Positions 9,863 to 19,339 of a stretch of 64,000 bases of DNA are shown in pieces (the stretch's first letter is position 1; each line of letters opens with the position of its first letter). A program made the position numbers and the translations under genes. The stretch spans positions 121,763 to 185,762 of IMG/VR virus record IMGVR_UViG_3300031787_005083, one strand, 5' to 3'. Below the pieces are notes generated by a model that saw only the letters and a program-made list of their open reading frames with translations, had not been told where the DNA came from and did not search any database. The DNA is from a virus.

Positions 9863-10820
9863 ACAAATAGTACGCTTTGGTCAAAAAACTTTATTAGATA
9901 CTCGTCTTTTTACAGTATCGTGGATCCTTGCAAGATTCTGTAATTATAATTGTTCCTATTGCTGGCCCTATGCTAGGTCTGACAAACCAGATCATCAAGA
10001 ATTAGAATTATACCTACGTACTATTGACAGTATAAAAGCTCAAGCTCGCGCAAATAATTTTCCAGATTTTCATTTTAGTTTTAGTGGCGGCGAACCTACT
10101 GCTTACAAACAATTTGATAAAATTATAGAACATTACTGTGCGGATAGTAATGCTTTGTATCAAAGCATCCACATGACCACTAATTTATCCCCTGGCAGTA
10201 AATGGTGGAACAATTGGTTAACTACTACAGACTCTTTACAGCGAAGAAGTATTACAGCAAGTTATCATGCTGAGTTTGCAAAAGAGCAAGAGTTTGGCGA
10301 CAAATGTTTATATCTTATAAACAATGGAGTATTTGTAACCATTAATCAAGTTATGGTTCCTAATCAGTTTGATGACTTATATGCTAGATGTGAAAGATTT
10401 GCTGAACGAGGTATTAATGTTACTTTAAAACCTCAAAGTGACCCCACCGCAAGTTTTGTAATAAATGAATACACAACGGATCAAATTGATAAAATGCAAA
10501 TAGGGTTTCCGCAAGTGTGGCAAAGCGAAAATGTATCTCAAATTGAATTAGAGGATGCAACAGGTAATAAGTATTATATAGATCAAGCTGAGCGATTCAA
10601 TGCATTTGGATTTAATAAATTTAAAGGTTGGTTATGTAATGCAGGATATCAAGGAATAGTAATTCGAGAAAACGAAGTAAAGCGTAGCTATAGTTGTTAC
10701 GAACAACCTTTAGGAACATTAGAGCATGGGTTTGATATTTTTAAATCAGCAAAACACTGTGTAACACCTAGTTGCGTTAGTAGCGCAGATAGCAAAATAC
10801 CAAAGATGAAAAATGTATAA
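9834..10820 (+). CDS. radical SAM protein (GWxC subtype)
   Basis: A 328-residue radical SAM protein with C36-x3-C40-x2-C43 (FCNYNCSYCWP) and SGGEP at 84-88. The C-terminal region contains FKGWLCNAGYQG, then SCYEQ and two more cysteines. The same FKGW or YNGW plus Cys pattern closes the proteins at 14818 and 16602, so these three form a subfamily with their own C-terminal cluster-binding region. The gene overlaps the glycosyltransferase-like gene by 29 nt. Substrate unknown. Confidence 0.87.
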   Translation: MNNFQKIPFEQIVRFGQKTLLDTRLFTVSWILARFCNYNCSYCWPYARSDKPDHQELELYLRTIDSIKAQARANNFPDFHFSFSGGEPTAYKQFDKIIEHYCADSNALYQSIHMTTNLSPGSKWWNNWLTTTDSLQRRSITASYHAEFAKEQEFGDKCLYLINNGVFVTINQVMVPNQFDDLYARCERFAERGINVTLKPQSDPTASFVINEYTTDQIDKMQIGFPQVWQSENVSQIELEDATGNKYYIDQAERFNAFGFNKFKGWLCNAGYQGIVIRENEVKRSYSCYEQPLGTLEHGFDIFKSAKHCVTPSCVSSADSKIPKMKNV

Positions 10821-11799
10821 ATTAGAAGATATACGAGACATACACTTAGAAATTACCAGCAAGTGCCAGGCTCGTTGTCCTATGTGTCCTCGAAGGATAA
10901 ACGGCGGTGTAATTAATCCGTTAATTAAATTAGATGAAATTAATCTAGACAAATTTAAGTCTTGGTTTCCTGACTCATTTATTAAACAACTAGATAGTTT
11001 GTTTATGTGTGGTAACTTAGGTGATCCTATTATTGCTAAAGACTGTTTAGAAATCTTTGAATATCTTAGAACAGTAAATCCTTTAATACAATTATCAATG
11101 CACACAAACGGTAGTGCAAGAGATAAATCATGGTGGCAAGGTCTAGCCCGTGCAAATGTTCGAACAGTATTTGGTATAGACGGGTTAGAAGACACTCATA
11201 ATTTGTATCGAATTAACACAGACTTTGATAAGATAATTGACAATGCTTATGACTTTATACAAGCTGGTGGATATGCTGAATGGCATATGTTAGTGTTTGA
11301 TCATAACGAGCATCAAATAGAAAAATGTAAAAAACTAAGCGAAGAGCTTGGATTTAAAAAATTTCAAATTAAACATACTACTAGATTTGAAAAAGGTAAA
11401 TTCAATGTACTTGACGATGTAGGTAAAACTACACATATCTTATACCCTACACAAAAAAGCAAAGATATGATGAGTAAGGTAACTGGTTACATTACAGATG
11501 TTAAACCAGAGATAAAATGTAAAGCACAGAAGAACAAAAATTTCTATGTATCCTCGTGTGGTAAAATTACTCCGTGCTGTTGGTTAGACTTTGATTGGAT
11601 ACTGCCTAATCAAAATCGGCGGATTGATTATATGGATAAAATTGGAGTATTACCAGATCTAAATAGTCATTCCTTGGGTGAAATTTTTAACAGTGGGTAT
11701 TTTGATAAAATAGCAGAAACTTGGAATAATGATCCTCTAATAGAATGTAGTAAACAGTGTGGAACGTTTGACAAATTAGGAGCGCAGTTTGAAAGTTGA
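10813..11799 (+). CDS. radical SAM/SPASM domain protein
   Basis: A 328-residue protein with C18-x3-C22-x2-C25 (SKCQARCPMCPRR) and a C-terminal SPASM region: KCKAQKNKNFYVSSCGK, TPCCW, and finally CSKQCGTFD. It resembles the gene at 8168 in order of parts. It starts 8 nt before the stop of the upstream radical SAM gene and is followed by a methyltransferase-like gene whose SD lies in its last codons. A radical SAM plus methyltransferase pair suggests successive steps on one substrate; this is inference. Confidence 0.86.
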   Translation: MYKLEDIRDIHLEITSKCQARCPMCPRRINGGVINPLIKLDEINLDKFKSWFPDSFIKQLDSLFMCGNLGDPIIAKDCLEIFEYLRTVNPLIQLSMHTNGSARDKSWWQGLARANVRTVFGIDGLEDTHNLYRINTDFDKIIDNAYDFIQAGGYAEWHMLVFDHNEHQIEKCKKLSEELGFKKFQIKHTTRFEKGKFNVLDDVGKTTHILYPTQKSKDMMSKVTGYITDVKPEIKCKAQKNKNFYVSSCGKITPCCWLDFDWILPNQNRRIDYMDKIGVLPDLNSHSLGEIFNSGYFDKIAETWNNDPLIECSKQCGTFDKLGAQFES

Positions 11800-12394
11800 T
11801 ATACAAGATGTTTTATTTTGGATGGATGCAATTCGTAACAGCGATAATCAACATCGCACACTTGAAAGTTTTTGGAAAGGACAAATTAACAGTAAAGTTT
11901 GGTTAATAGAATCTTTAGAAAAAACGTTCTCATGGCTTCCAGTAACAGCAAATATTGTTATATATGGAGGATGGAATGGAGTACTTGCAAGTTTGTTGTT
12001 TAATACAGATATAGGTATTAATCATATTACAAGTATTGACATTGACCCTGAATGTGAAAAAATTGCATCTACAGTTAATAAGAGACAAGAGATAGAAGGT
12101 AGATTTAGTGCTATTACAGGTGATATGTGTCATTACACTAATCCCGAAGCTACTATAGTTATTAACACAAGTTGTGAACATATAACACAACAACAATACG
12201 ATCAATGGTTTAATTTACTCTCTGACGATGTATTAATTATTGTGCAAGGTAATAATTACAATATACCAGAGCATGTTAGAATTTCTCAAGATTTAGAAGA
12301 ATTCAAATCTCAGTGTAATATTAAAAATATTTTATATGCTGGCGAAATTGATCTTCCTCTATATAAAAGATTTATGATTATTGGTAAAAAATGA
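11789..12394 (+). CDS. class I SAM-dependent methyltransferase-like protein
   Basis: A 201-residue protein with a Rossmann-type SAM site: VIYGGWNGVLASLL (motif I, residues 57-70) followed by a strand ending in SIDIDPE (acidic residues 84-86). The SAM-binding Gly-rich loop is slightly unusual (GGWNG). A TTG start at 11789 is chosen because AGGAG (11778-11782) lies 6 nt before it, inside the upstream radical SAM gene; the first ATG, at 11822, would cut off conserved-looking residues. The next gene overlaps by ATGA. Target unknown. Confidence 0.7.
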   Translation: MKVDIQDVLFWMDAIRNSDNQHRTLESFWKGQINSKVWLIESLEKTFSWLPVTANIVIYGGWNGVLASLLFNTDIGINHITSIDIDPECEKIASTVNKRQEIEGRFSAITGDMCHYTNPEATIVINTSCEHITQQQYDQWFNLLSDDVLIIVQGNNYNIPEHVRISQDLEEFKSQCNIKNILYAGEIDLPLYKRFMIIGKK

Positions 12395-13785
12395 ATAAAA
12401 TTAAACAATGGCAAGATAAAATTGAAGTAGTATCAGGAAGCAAGACTTTTTGCATATTGCCATGGATACATTTTGCTACACGACCCAACGGTGATATGCG
12501 ATTGTGCTGTAGTGCTAATGCTAGTGGTGCAGGTGAGAATCATACTGTAGGCCTTGTTAAAAACGAAAAAGGGCAACCAGCAAATTTTGGCCGTGAAACT
12601 CCTATGAGTGCTTGGAACAATGAGTATATGAAAGATGTACGCTTAACTATGCTTGAAGGGAAGATACCTGCTAGTTGTAGTAAGTGCATTGCTGAAGAGT
12701 CACGTGGGGTTGCCAGTAAACGTATTTGGGAAACAGGTTCTTGGATGGAAGATGGAATTGATGTTGAAGAACTTATTAAACAAACCAAAGAAGATGGCAC
12801 TGTTCCTGAGAAACTTGTTTATTTAGATTTAAGATTAGGACACACTTGTAACTTAAAGTGTGTTATGTGCAGTCCGCATGACAGCAGTCAATGGGTTGGT
12901 GATCACAAGAAAATCTATCCACTATTTCAAGCAAAAGAACTTAAAGAACAAATGCAATGGGATAGAAAAGATTTTAATAACTTTTGGCATGAAAATCCAG
13001 ACTTCTGGAAAGAAATGTATGCACAGATTCCTAATTTAAAACAAGTATACTTTGCTGGCGGAGAACCATTGATGATTCGCGAGCATAAGTGGTTCCTTGA
13101 AGAAATTATTCGTCAAGGGTATTCAGATAAAATTCTTATACGTTATAATACAAATGGATTATTAGTTGATGACGAAATTATTGAGCTTTGGAAAAAATTT
13201 AAAAAAGTTAAAGTGGGATTCAGCATCGATGCAGTCGGCGATCGTAATTATTATATACGCTATCCTAGTGACTGGGATACTATCGAGCGTAATCTTCACA
13301 AGTTAGATAATACACCTGACAACATACAAGTTAGTATTGCTACTGCTATACAAATTCTTAATATTAAACACTTGGCTGATTTTGCTAAATGGAAAATTAA
13401 ACAGAATTTTAAGAAAGTTAATCTTGAAAATACTGTAGGCGGTATACAAGCTGGCGGCGGAATTGTTAATATGCATCTGTTGTACATACCTACATTTTTA
13501 AGTATTAGACTATTGCCCGAAGCAGACAAAGAAGAAGTACGTAAGAGTTTTGCAGATCTTGCTAGTTGGTTATATGAAAATTACAGACAAGATGAAGACT
13601 TCTGGAAAAATAATCCGTACGGTTGGAAACGTTGGCAAGCAGTATTAGATTTTATGAATGCAGAAGATCATACTGATCAACTACCTGCTTTTAAAGAATA
13701 CATTGAAAAATTAGAAGCATTACGTAAGACTAATTTTAAATCTACGTTTCCAGAGCTGGCACATTTGCTACATTGCCCAGTCTAA
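12391..13785 (+). CDS. twitch/SPASM-type radical SAM protein
   Basis: A 464-residue protein with the N-terminal auxiliary pattern C21 (FCILPW), C39-C40 (RLCC) and C96/C99 (CSKC), then the radical SAM motif C153, C157, C160 (GHTCNLKCVMC) and GGEP at 223-226. It is the closest in layout to the gene at 4348 and contains ENPDFWKEMY, a phrase typical of this phage subfamily. It closes the first + strand block; its 3' end overlaps the convergent gene at 13742-14839 by 44 nt. Substrate unknown. Confidence 0.88.
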   Translation: MNKIKQWQDKIEVVSGSKTFCILPWIHFATRPNGDMRLCCSANASGAGENHTVGLVKNEKGQPANFGRETPMSAWNNEYMKDVRLTMLEGKIPASCSKCIAEESRGVASKRIWETGSWMEDGIDVEELIKQTKEDGTVPEKLVYLDLRLGHTCNLKCVMCSPHDSSQWVGDHKKIYPLFQAKELKEQMQWDRKDFNNFWHENPDFWKEMYAQIPNLKQVYFAGGEPLMIREHKWFLEEIIRQGYSDKILIRYNTNGLLVDDEIIELWKKFKKVKVGFSIDAVGDRNYYIRYPSDWDTIERNLHKLDNTPDNIQVSIATAIQILNIKHLADFAKWKIKQNFKKVNLENTVGGIQAGGGIVNMHLLYIPTFLSIRLLPEADKEEVRKSFADLASWLYENYRQDEDFWKNNPYGWKRWQAVLDFMNAEDHTDQLPAFKEYIEKLEALRKTNFKSTFPELAHLLHCPV

Positions 13786-14839
13786 CTTTAGGGTTATTAA
13801 AGACTGGATTAGTTAGCACTTCTTTAAATGCTGTATATTCTGGATGTTCTGTTTTCCAGATAGTACGTTGATTGTAAATGTCCTCACTCCATGTTCCCCA
13901 ATCAATAACTAACTGAAACTCTACATAATAAAAATTAGGGTAACGTGTAAGTATTAAGTTAGTATAGTCGATCATTTCTTTATAATTTAAATCTTGTACT
14001 ACAAATTGTGTTAGTACGTTAATGTTGGGATATTTGCTTATTTCGTTATTGATGTAGTCGCAGTTTATTAGCAACGTTGGCCAATTTCCTCCCCGCCGCA
14101 CTACGTTATAAGTTTCCTCGCAAGCCGCATCAAAGCTAATTCGAATACTTCTAATTTTACTGTGCCACTTAGCTATTCTACGCCAATATGCTGGTGTAAG
14201 CATTACCCCGTTGGTTTGTAGGTCTAATATTAAGTTAGGCCACGGTGTTGGATCAAAATTAACTAGAAACTCACGAAATATTTTAGAACCAAATGGATCT
14301 CCACTGCCGGTCATATCTAATGTAATATGTTTGTTATGTGGTTTGTCAAATACAGTATTGATAATTTTATAATGTAATGCCAACTTACGTTCATAGTCCG
14401 GCCCTTCATGGTCGTATATTTTTTCAGTACGACAACTTGGACAAGTTAAATTACAACTAGCATCGTTTTCAAACATAATGTGTGTTGGAAATCCTGCTGG
14501 TGTAGGAGTGCCTTCAATATCAGGCAACCGGTTATCGGATATATCGCCACACACTGTATGATTACAATATCTAAAACTTCCGTCTAGTATAGATTCACGA
14601 ATTATAGTGGCCACTTCGCCGTGCCATATATCTTCAAATGACTGTTCGTTTAAATTGCCAATGCTATAAGGTAACCAGCTTGTACAGCACATCCAGCAAC
14701 TGCCATCATCACGCACTGATAATGTTTCAAATGGCTTACTACAAAATTTACCCTGTAAATTCTTTGTTTCGTGATTAAGGCCGGCAAGGTCACGCCCATT
14801 ATCTACCTTAATCATTATTATTTTACTAGTTGAGTCCAT
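13742..14839 (-). CDS. radical SAM protein with N-terminal SPASM-like domain
   Basis: A 365-residue protein. N-terminal cysteines are C33 (FCSKPFE), C48, C51-C52 (CWMCC) and C92/C97, followed by the radical SAM motif C129-x3-C133-x2-C136 (ASCNLTCPSC). The expected GGEP is replaced by GSGDP, as in several SPASM proteins. Two starts are possible (14839 or 14815), neither with a clear Shine-Dalgarno. The gene is last in the - strand block 13.7-20 kb and overlaps the convergent + strand gene. Substrate unknown. Confidence 0.85.
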   Translation of the reverse strand: MDSTSKIIMIKVDNGRDLAGLNHETKNLQGKFCSKPFETLSVRDDGSCWMCCTSWLPYSIGNLNEQSFEDIWHGEVATIIRESILDGSFRYCNHTVCGDISDNRLPDIEGTPTPAGFPTHIMFENDASCNLTCPSCRTEKIYDHEGPDYERKLALHYKIINTVFDKPHNKHITLDMTGSGDPFGSKIFREFLVNFDPTPWPNLILDLQTNGVMLTPAYWRRIAKWHSKIRSIRISFDAACEETYNVVRRGGNWPTLLINCDYINNEISKYPNINVLTQFVVQDLNYKEMIDYTNLILTRYPNFYYVEFQLVIDWGTWSEDIYNQRTIWKTEHPEYTAFKEVLTNPVFNNPKVRLGNVANVPALET

Positions 14840-15909
14840 ATTACTTTAAAGTCCTTTTCATCTCTTGCTTTAGGAGTACACATACCACATCCGCATCGTT
14901 GATTTGGACAAATAATTGGTGTTGGATTTTTTAAACGTTCTTTTAAATCTGCAATAAGTTTTTCACCATCTTTAAGATTACCAATAGCACCTATCTTCTC
15001 ACCGTGTAATGCTCGGCAAGTTTGATGATGGAATATATCTCCAAACTCTTGATTAATATGTAAAAAGTACCAGTCAACTGTACAACTCCAGCCTTTAAAG
15101 TGATTGTCAACTAATTTTATATCTTGCCATTCGTCTTCTACTTTTCCTATTAAACATCTACCGCCACAACATTTACGACCAATATTTGTGCCCTCATTAC
15201 TATTACTAGCTGAACCTTTAAAGTTAGTTTTCTTCCAAAACCATTCTTGTTGTTCTTTATTGTAAACATGACTTGTACGTCGATTGTTTCCGTCGGCATC
15301 AATGAACCAACCACTGATGGCTCTATTGCCATCTCCAATCGGAACAGGGTTATATTTGATTCCTTTAGAATCTAGAAAGTCACATACTTGTACAACCTCA
15401 TCCCAATAATCAACATGAAGCATTACGTTAACTTGTAACCAAAGACTAGTCTGCGCAATTTCAACAATATTTTTTAAAACACGGTCTTTTAATTTTTTAT
15501 CTGCTTCTGGGTGATAACTAATTGAAAGACCAAATAATGTATCAAGCACAGTGTCCATACGCTTATAATGCCAAGTGCCGTTAGTAGTTAAACTTAGTCT
15601 CCAGCGATCATCGATAGTTTTAATCTCTTTAATTAATTTCCAAAAGTTAGGATTGTTAGTTGGTTCACCACCAGTGAAATCAATGCCAGGATCGTACACT
15701 GGATTCGCACGATGAGCTGTATAAGTTTCATACCACTCTTTTGCAAAATGAAAAGTCTTTAAAAGTTCATCTAAACTAGAATGTTTGCTATAATTAGTAT
15801 GTCTGGTTGCATCACAATATGTACAGTCGTAGTTACATCTACGTCCAGTATCCCATGTAATCATCATACTAGATTGAACTTTTTCGTTGATTGCTGTTGT
15901 CTTTATCAT
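14818..15909 (-). CDS. radical SAM protein (GWxC subtype)
   Basis: A 363-residue protein with C25-x3-C29-x2-C32 (RRCNYDCTYCDATRHTNY) and a GGEP motif in DFTGGEPTNNP. The C-terminus holds KGWSCTVDW and then a dense CxxxxCGCGMC cluster that could bind a second Fe-S centre. It shares this layout with the genes at 9834 and 16602. An AAAGG Shine-Dalgarno precedes the ATG. The phage carries QueE separately, so this is not the queuosine enzyme. Substrate unknown. Confidence 0.87.
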   Translation of the reverse strand: MIKTTAINEKVQSSMMITWDTGRRCNYDCTYCDATRHTNYSKHSSLDELLKTFHFAKEWYETYTAHRANPVYDPGIDFTGGEPTNNPNFWKLIKEIKTIDDRWRLSLTTNGTWHYKRMDTVLDTLFGLSISYHPEADKKLKDRVLKNIVEIAQTSLWLQVNVMLHVDYWDEVVQVCDFLDSKGIKYNPVPIGDGNRAISGWFIDADGNNRRTSHVYNKEQQEWFWKKTNFKGSASNSNEGTNIGRKCCGGRCLIGKVEDEWQDIKLVDNHFKGWSCTVDWYFLHINQEFGDIFHHQTCRALHGEKIGAIGNLKDGEKLIADLKERLKNPTPIICPNQRCGCGMCTPKARDEKDFKVIWTQLVK

Positions 15910-15933
15910 TACTGACCTTTTTTTAATTGTATA

Positions 15934-16605
15934 TTATTGTATATCGATAGCAGATTTAATGTAATTAAATACTAGTTCATTTTTTAATTTATTGGATAAA
16001 TGATTGGGAGCTGTATCATTAAAGATATCATCTAAAGGGTTATCCATCATACACACCGACATTAACGACGGCCTAACTTCAACACCATTTTTCCAAGTAT
16101 AATAATATTCAAGATTACTTGCGTTAAATCCTGCCGTATTCCATTCTTTTGGTTTTCCAAACGACCACAGATGTACAATTTTAGTTTTAGTTGGTAGTTT
16201 AGGTAACACGTTATTATCAACATGTTCTAATAATGCTACATATTGTAATTCTAAAAATTCCTGATCATTTAAGTATGTAAAATAATCTCGAGCTGAATCC
16301 CATACCTTAGATCGTTCAGTATTAGTTTGTACCGATGCGTAATTTAAATTTCTAATAGTTCGATGAAATAATCTACCTGGATCAGTCCATGCAAAAACAC
16401 AAATATCAGGAACCTTGTTTTTTTGAATGAATGGTTTTAATTGCAACAAAATAAGATCGCCAATAGAACTACCGCCAGTTCCCAAATTTACAATTTTAGC
16501 ATTATAATAATCAGAAAGCATTGAGGTATAAGTTTTGTAGTTAAACGACAATGAATATCGACTAGCACAAAAGCTATCACCAAAAAATCCAATAGTACGT
16601 TTCAC
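15934..16605 (-). CDS. SGNH hydrolase-like protein
   Basis: A 223-residue protein beginning with the SGNH block I motif IGFFGDSFCAS (nucleophile Ser11), then NLGTGGSS with the block II glycine. A candidate C-terminal Asp/His pair is in NDTAPNHLS. The start codon is GTG at 16605, with AAGGA about 5 nt upstream. It is a close relative of the protein at 27613: both read KIVNLGxGGSS and later KIxHLWSFG. It lies between two GWxC-type radical SAM genes. Substrate unknown, possibly an acylated sugar. Confidence 0.75.
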   Translation of the reverse strand: MKRTIGFFGDSFCASRYSLSFNYKTYTSMLSDYYNAKIVNLGTGGSSIGDLILLQLKPFIQKNKVPDICVFAWTDPGRLFHRTIRNLNYASVQTNTERSKVWDSARDYFTYLNDQEFLELQYVALLEHVDNNVLPKLPTKTKIVHLWSFGKPKEWNTAGFNASNLEYYYTWKNGVEVRPSLMSVCMMDNPLDDIFNDTAPNHLSNKLKNELVFNYIKSAIDIQ

Positions 16606-17489
16606 AATTTTTCCTTAGTTAACGGTATGTCTGCCGCGCAGGTACAGAAATTACGGTTGCACGTAACTGGTTCGCTAGGAACAACAAAGTTATCTTCATA
16701 AATATTGCCTAGACTACCACCAACTCTACAAGTTGCCCTGTGTACATCTCCATCCCAATTTATCATCAGGCTTTCTATACCTGCGTTGCAAGTCCAACCA
16801 TTGTATTTGTTTAAATGCAATTTAATTACATCGTTGGCATGTATTAATTGCGTGTCATCTATTATTGTATTTGGCTGAACTGTTGCATCTTGTTCTTTTA
16901 ACCAATTTAAGTCATTTGCATTATATCGAAGATCGTCAAATAAATCGTGATCACCCTTAGTCCATCGTATACGTCTAACAGTACTAGGAATTTCTGCTAG
17001 CAAACACTTTGCTCGTAATTGTAATACAGCGTCCATATAATTGTGATGAGCCATAATTTGTGCTATTACATTTATCTTAGTAATGTCAACAACACTTTCT
17101 ATAGTGTTAAAAACACGTTTCCAGTCATACTCTAGATGTATGCTGAATACATATTGATCTACTGGAAGACTAGCATAGAATTCGTACGGTAATGTGCCGT
17201 TAGTTGTTACACTAATCCAACTAATGCCTACATGTTTACAGTATCTTACTAATTCTAGGAACTTAGGATGAACGCATGGTTCACCGCCTGTAAAACTTAA
17301 ACGTATAGATTTGCCTAATGTTACTAATTTATCTACAGTACGTTTAAGTATTTCTATATCAGTATGTGGACTTGAGTTGTCGTGTATACTACTTGGACAA
17401 TAACTACAATCATAGTTACAACGTTTGCCGATGTTCCATTCGATCTTAATACTATTCTGGTGCGGCCACCTACTTGTAACTTTATACAT
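16602..17489 (-). CDS. radical SAM protein (GWxC subtype)
   Basis: A 295-residue protein with C24-x3-C28-x2-C31 (GKRCNYDCSYCPSS) and the motif FTGGEPCVHP. The C-terminus has YNGWTCNAG, a single Cys in RATCRVGG, and NRNFCTCAAD, matching the subfamily at 9834 and 14818. It ends over the start of the SGNH gene and begins inside the 3' end of the twitch radical SAM gene, so the three are probably co-translated. Substrate unknown. Confidence 0.87.
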   Translation of the reverse strand: MYKVTSRWPHQNSIKIEWNIGKRCNYDCSYCPSSIHDNSSPHTDIEILKRTVDKLVTLGKSIRLSFTGGEPCVHPKFLELVRYCKHVGISWISVTTNGTLPYEFYASLPVDQYVFSIHLEYDWKRVFNTIESVVDITKINVIAQIMAHHNYMDAVLQLRAKCLLAEIPSTVRRIRWTKGDHDLFDDLRYNANDLNWLKEQDATVQPNTIIDDTQLIHANDVIKLHLNKYNGWTCNAGIESLMINWDGDVHRATCRVGGSLGNIYEDNFVVPSEPVTCNRNFCTCAADIPLTKEKL

Positions 17490-18729
17490 ATGGCCTAAAC
17501 TCTGGAATTACATCAAACAAACTTTGATTGCGTGTGGCATCTAAAGCTAGATTAAACTCTAAAAAGTCTCTCCATAGATTATGCTGATCTTTTGCTTGAA
17601 GATAGTTAATATTATCTTGTATTTGTTGATGTGTAACTGTTCTTAGTAAAGGATTTTTCTTAACTGCTTCCCATTCATCTACTTGAGACTTAACTGCTAA
17701 CAATTTAGTAATAGCTAATGCTTTTAAATCGTTAGGCAATACCTGTGCTGATAAGCAATTAGGGTAGCTTACGCGATGACTATAAAATACTATGTCCATT
17801 TTGTTAATAAAATAATCAATACATTCTGCGGCTTGTAGTATGTTACCAGCCTGTGCTGTAAATGCACCAACTACACGACTTACATTTGGAATCTTTTTTA
17901 TCTCTTTAATGTTTCTTTCAACGTCATTAAAGTTACCGTTACCACGTATGTAATTGTAAATATCGTGAATGCCGTCAATGCTGACATTAACGGCAACACT
18001 TCTAAAATGTGGCCAATAATCATGTATAGTCCTTCCTTTGCTTATGCCTAATGTTGTGCCATTAGTGGCATATTTAATTTCTATATTCTTACCATATGGT
18101 TTAAGCATATCAAGTATTTTGTAATGCTGCGGATCCATTAGTGGTTCTCCGCCTGCAAACTCAACTCGTTTAAAATGTGGAATTAATTTTTCAAAACTTG
18201 TCCACCAATTATCTGTGTCGTCAAATGGTCCAATATATTGACCTGGTGTTTTAACAAGACTTTCTATAGTAGGTACAAGATAGTTATTTTCTTTTTTATA
18301 AAATGGAACAACCTCATTCCAATCTTTCCAGTTAGTGCTATCTAGCGGATTGCACATACGACATTTTAAATTACATAAATTATTAAGTTTAATTTCCATT
18401 GTAGGAAATTCAAAAGGCATTATTTCTTGTAGCGGTGTATTAGGATATAAGTTAATACGTGCTTCAGGTATAACACCATTAATGTGACGTTGTCGTAAAC
18501 TTTCTACACCTTGATCTTCTAAATCAAAACAGGGTTTACAAACTTCAGGACGTTCTCCGCACAATACTTGCTTGCGAACAAGTTGCATATTGTCACTATT
18601 CCACACCTCTTCTAAACTTTGATTTTGTATCCAGCCAATAGGTTGGCTCCGGCAGCAAATTTTAATTGCACCATCTTCGCGTGTTGCTAACCCTGTAAAA
18701 GGGTGCATACAAAATGTTTCACTTTTCAT
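17482..18729 (-). CDS. twitch/SPASM-type radical SAM protein
   Basis: A 415-residue protein with N-terminal auxiliary cysteines C7 (FCMHPF), C25-C26 (KICC) and C64/C67 (VCKPC), then C119-x3-C123-x2-C126 (CNLKCRMC) and FAGGEPLMDP. It follows the same plan as the genes at 4348 and 12391, and the C-terminal segment before the stop (FNLALDATRNQS) is alike. It overlaps the upstream SGNH gene by 11 nt. Substrate unknown. Confidence 0.88.
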   Translation of the reverse strand: MKSETFCMHPFTGLATREDGAIKICCRSQPIGWIQNQSLEEVWNSDNMQLVRKQVLCGERPEVCKPCFDLEDQGVESLRQRHINGVIPEARINLYPNTPLQEIMPFEFPTMEIKLNNLCNLKCRMCNPLDSTNWKDWNEVVPFYKKENNYLVPTIESLVKTPGQYIGPFDDTDNWWTSFEKLIPHFKRVEFAGGEPLMDPQHYKILDMLKPYGKNIEIKYATNGTTLGISKGRTIHDYWPHFRSVAVNVSIDGIHDIYNYIRGNGNFNDVERNIKEIKKIPNVSRVVGAFTAQAGNILQAAECIDYFINKMDIVFYSHRVSYPNCLSAQVLPNDLKALAITKLLAVKSQVDEWEAVKKNPLLRTVTHQQIQDNINYLQAKDQHNLWRDFLEFNLALDATRNQSLFDVIPEFRPYV

Positions 18730-19339
18730 TTATAATCTTATAAAGTTTTTCTGCGGCAATACTGTGTGAAATAGGACCAGGATGACTGTTATCGCTTGCT
18801 AAATCAACAATGTTTAAAATATTACTATACAGAGTATTTTTACCAACAAATTTAGGTATACTTCCAAGATACTGTCCGGCAACAGAATCTAATATCTTAT
18901 CCAATATAGAATCTGCATAAGACGGAGCCCAAAAATTACAATGTTTAATGCCTATACTATTCATATATAACTCTGCGTGATGTATATAAATTCCTGCTCT
19001 CACATTATTATCATAATTGCTATGTAGCTCAGTCCATTTTTTAAATAACGTACTATCTCTGCCTGGCGAAATTCTTATATCTGGCAATAATTTATTAAAC
19101 ACTATATCTCTATGACAATATGTCCATCCTACAACAACTATATCATCTTCTTTAAATTTAAACGATAATATGTTATTAAGTATTTCAAGATTACTACTTC
19201 CTGGAATACTTTTATTAACTACAGTCCGTTTAATAAGTTTACCTAAAACTACAGGCCATGCTTGTGATGAATCTGTTAGTCCGTAACCAGATGTAAACGA
19301 ACACCCGAATGTTATAAGCCTTGACACTCTAATGCCCAC
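18719..19339 (-). CDS. SGNH hydrolase-like protein
   Basis: A 206-residue protein with block I LITFGCSFTSGYG (Ser14), a block II-like IPGSSN, and the C-terminal DNSHPG motif that would supply catalytic Asp and His. This third SGNH type is closer to the one at 5597 (GCSFT) than to those at 15934 and 27613 (GDSFC). Two GTG starts are possible (19339 or 19327) and the SD does not decide between them. It overlaps the PP-loop gene upstream and the radical SAM gene downstream. Confidence 0.72.
   Translation of the reverse strand: MGIRVSRLITFGCSFTSGYGLTDSSQAWPVVLGKLIKRTVVNKSIPGSSNLEILNNILSFKFKEDDIVVVGWTYCHRDIVFNKLLPDIRISPGRDSTLFKKWTELHSNYDNNVRAGIYIHHAELYMNSIGIKHCNFWAPSYADSILDKILDSVAGQYLGSIPKFVGKNTLYSNILNIVDLASDNSHPGPISHSIAAEKLYKIINEK

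Noticed and set aside
10746-11195. Antisense frame of 149 residues
   Set aside because: It lies opposite the radical SAM gene at 10813, whose motifs are strong. The frame has no motif and no ribosome site.
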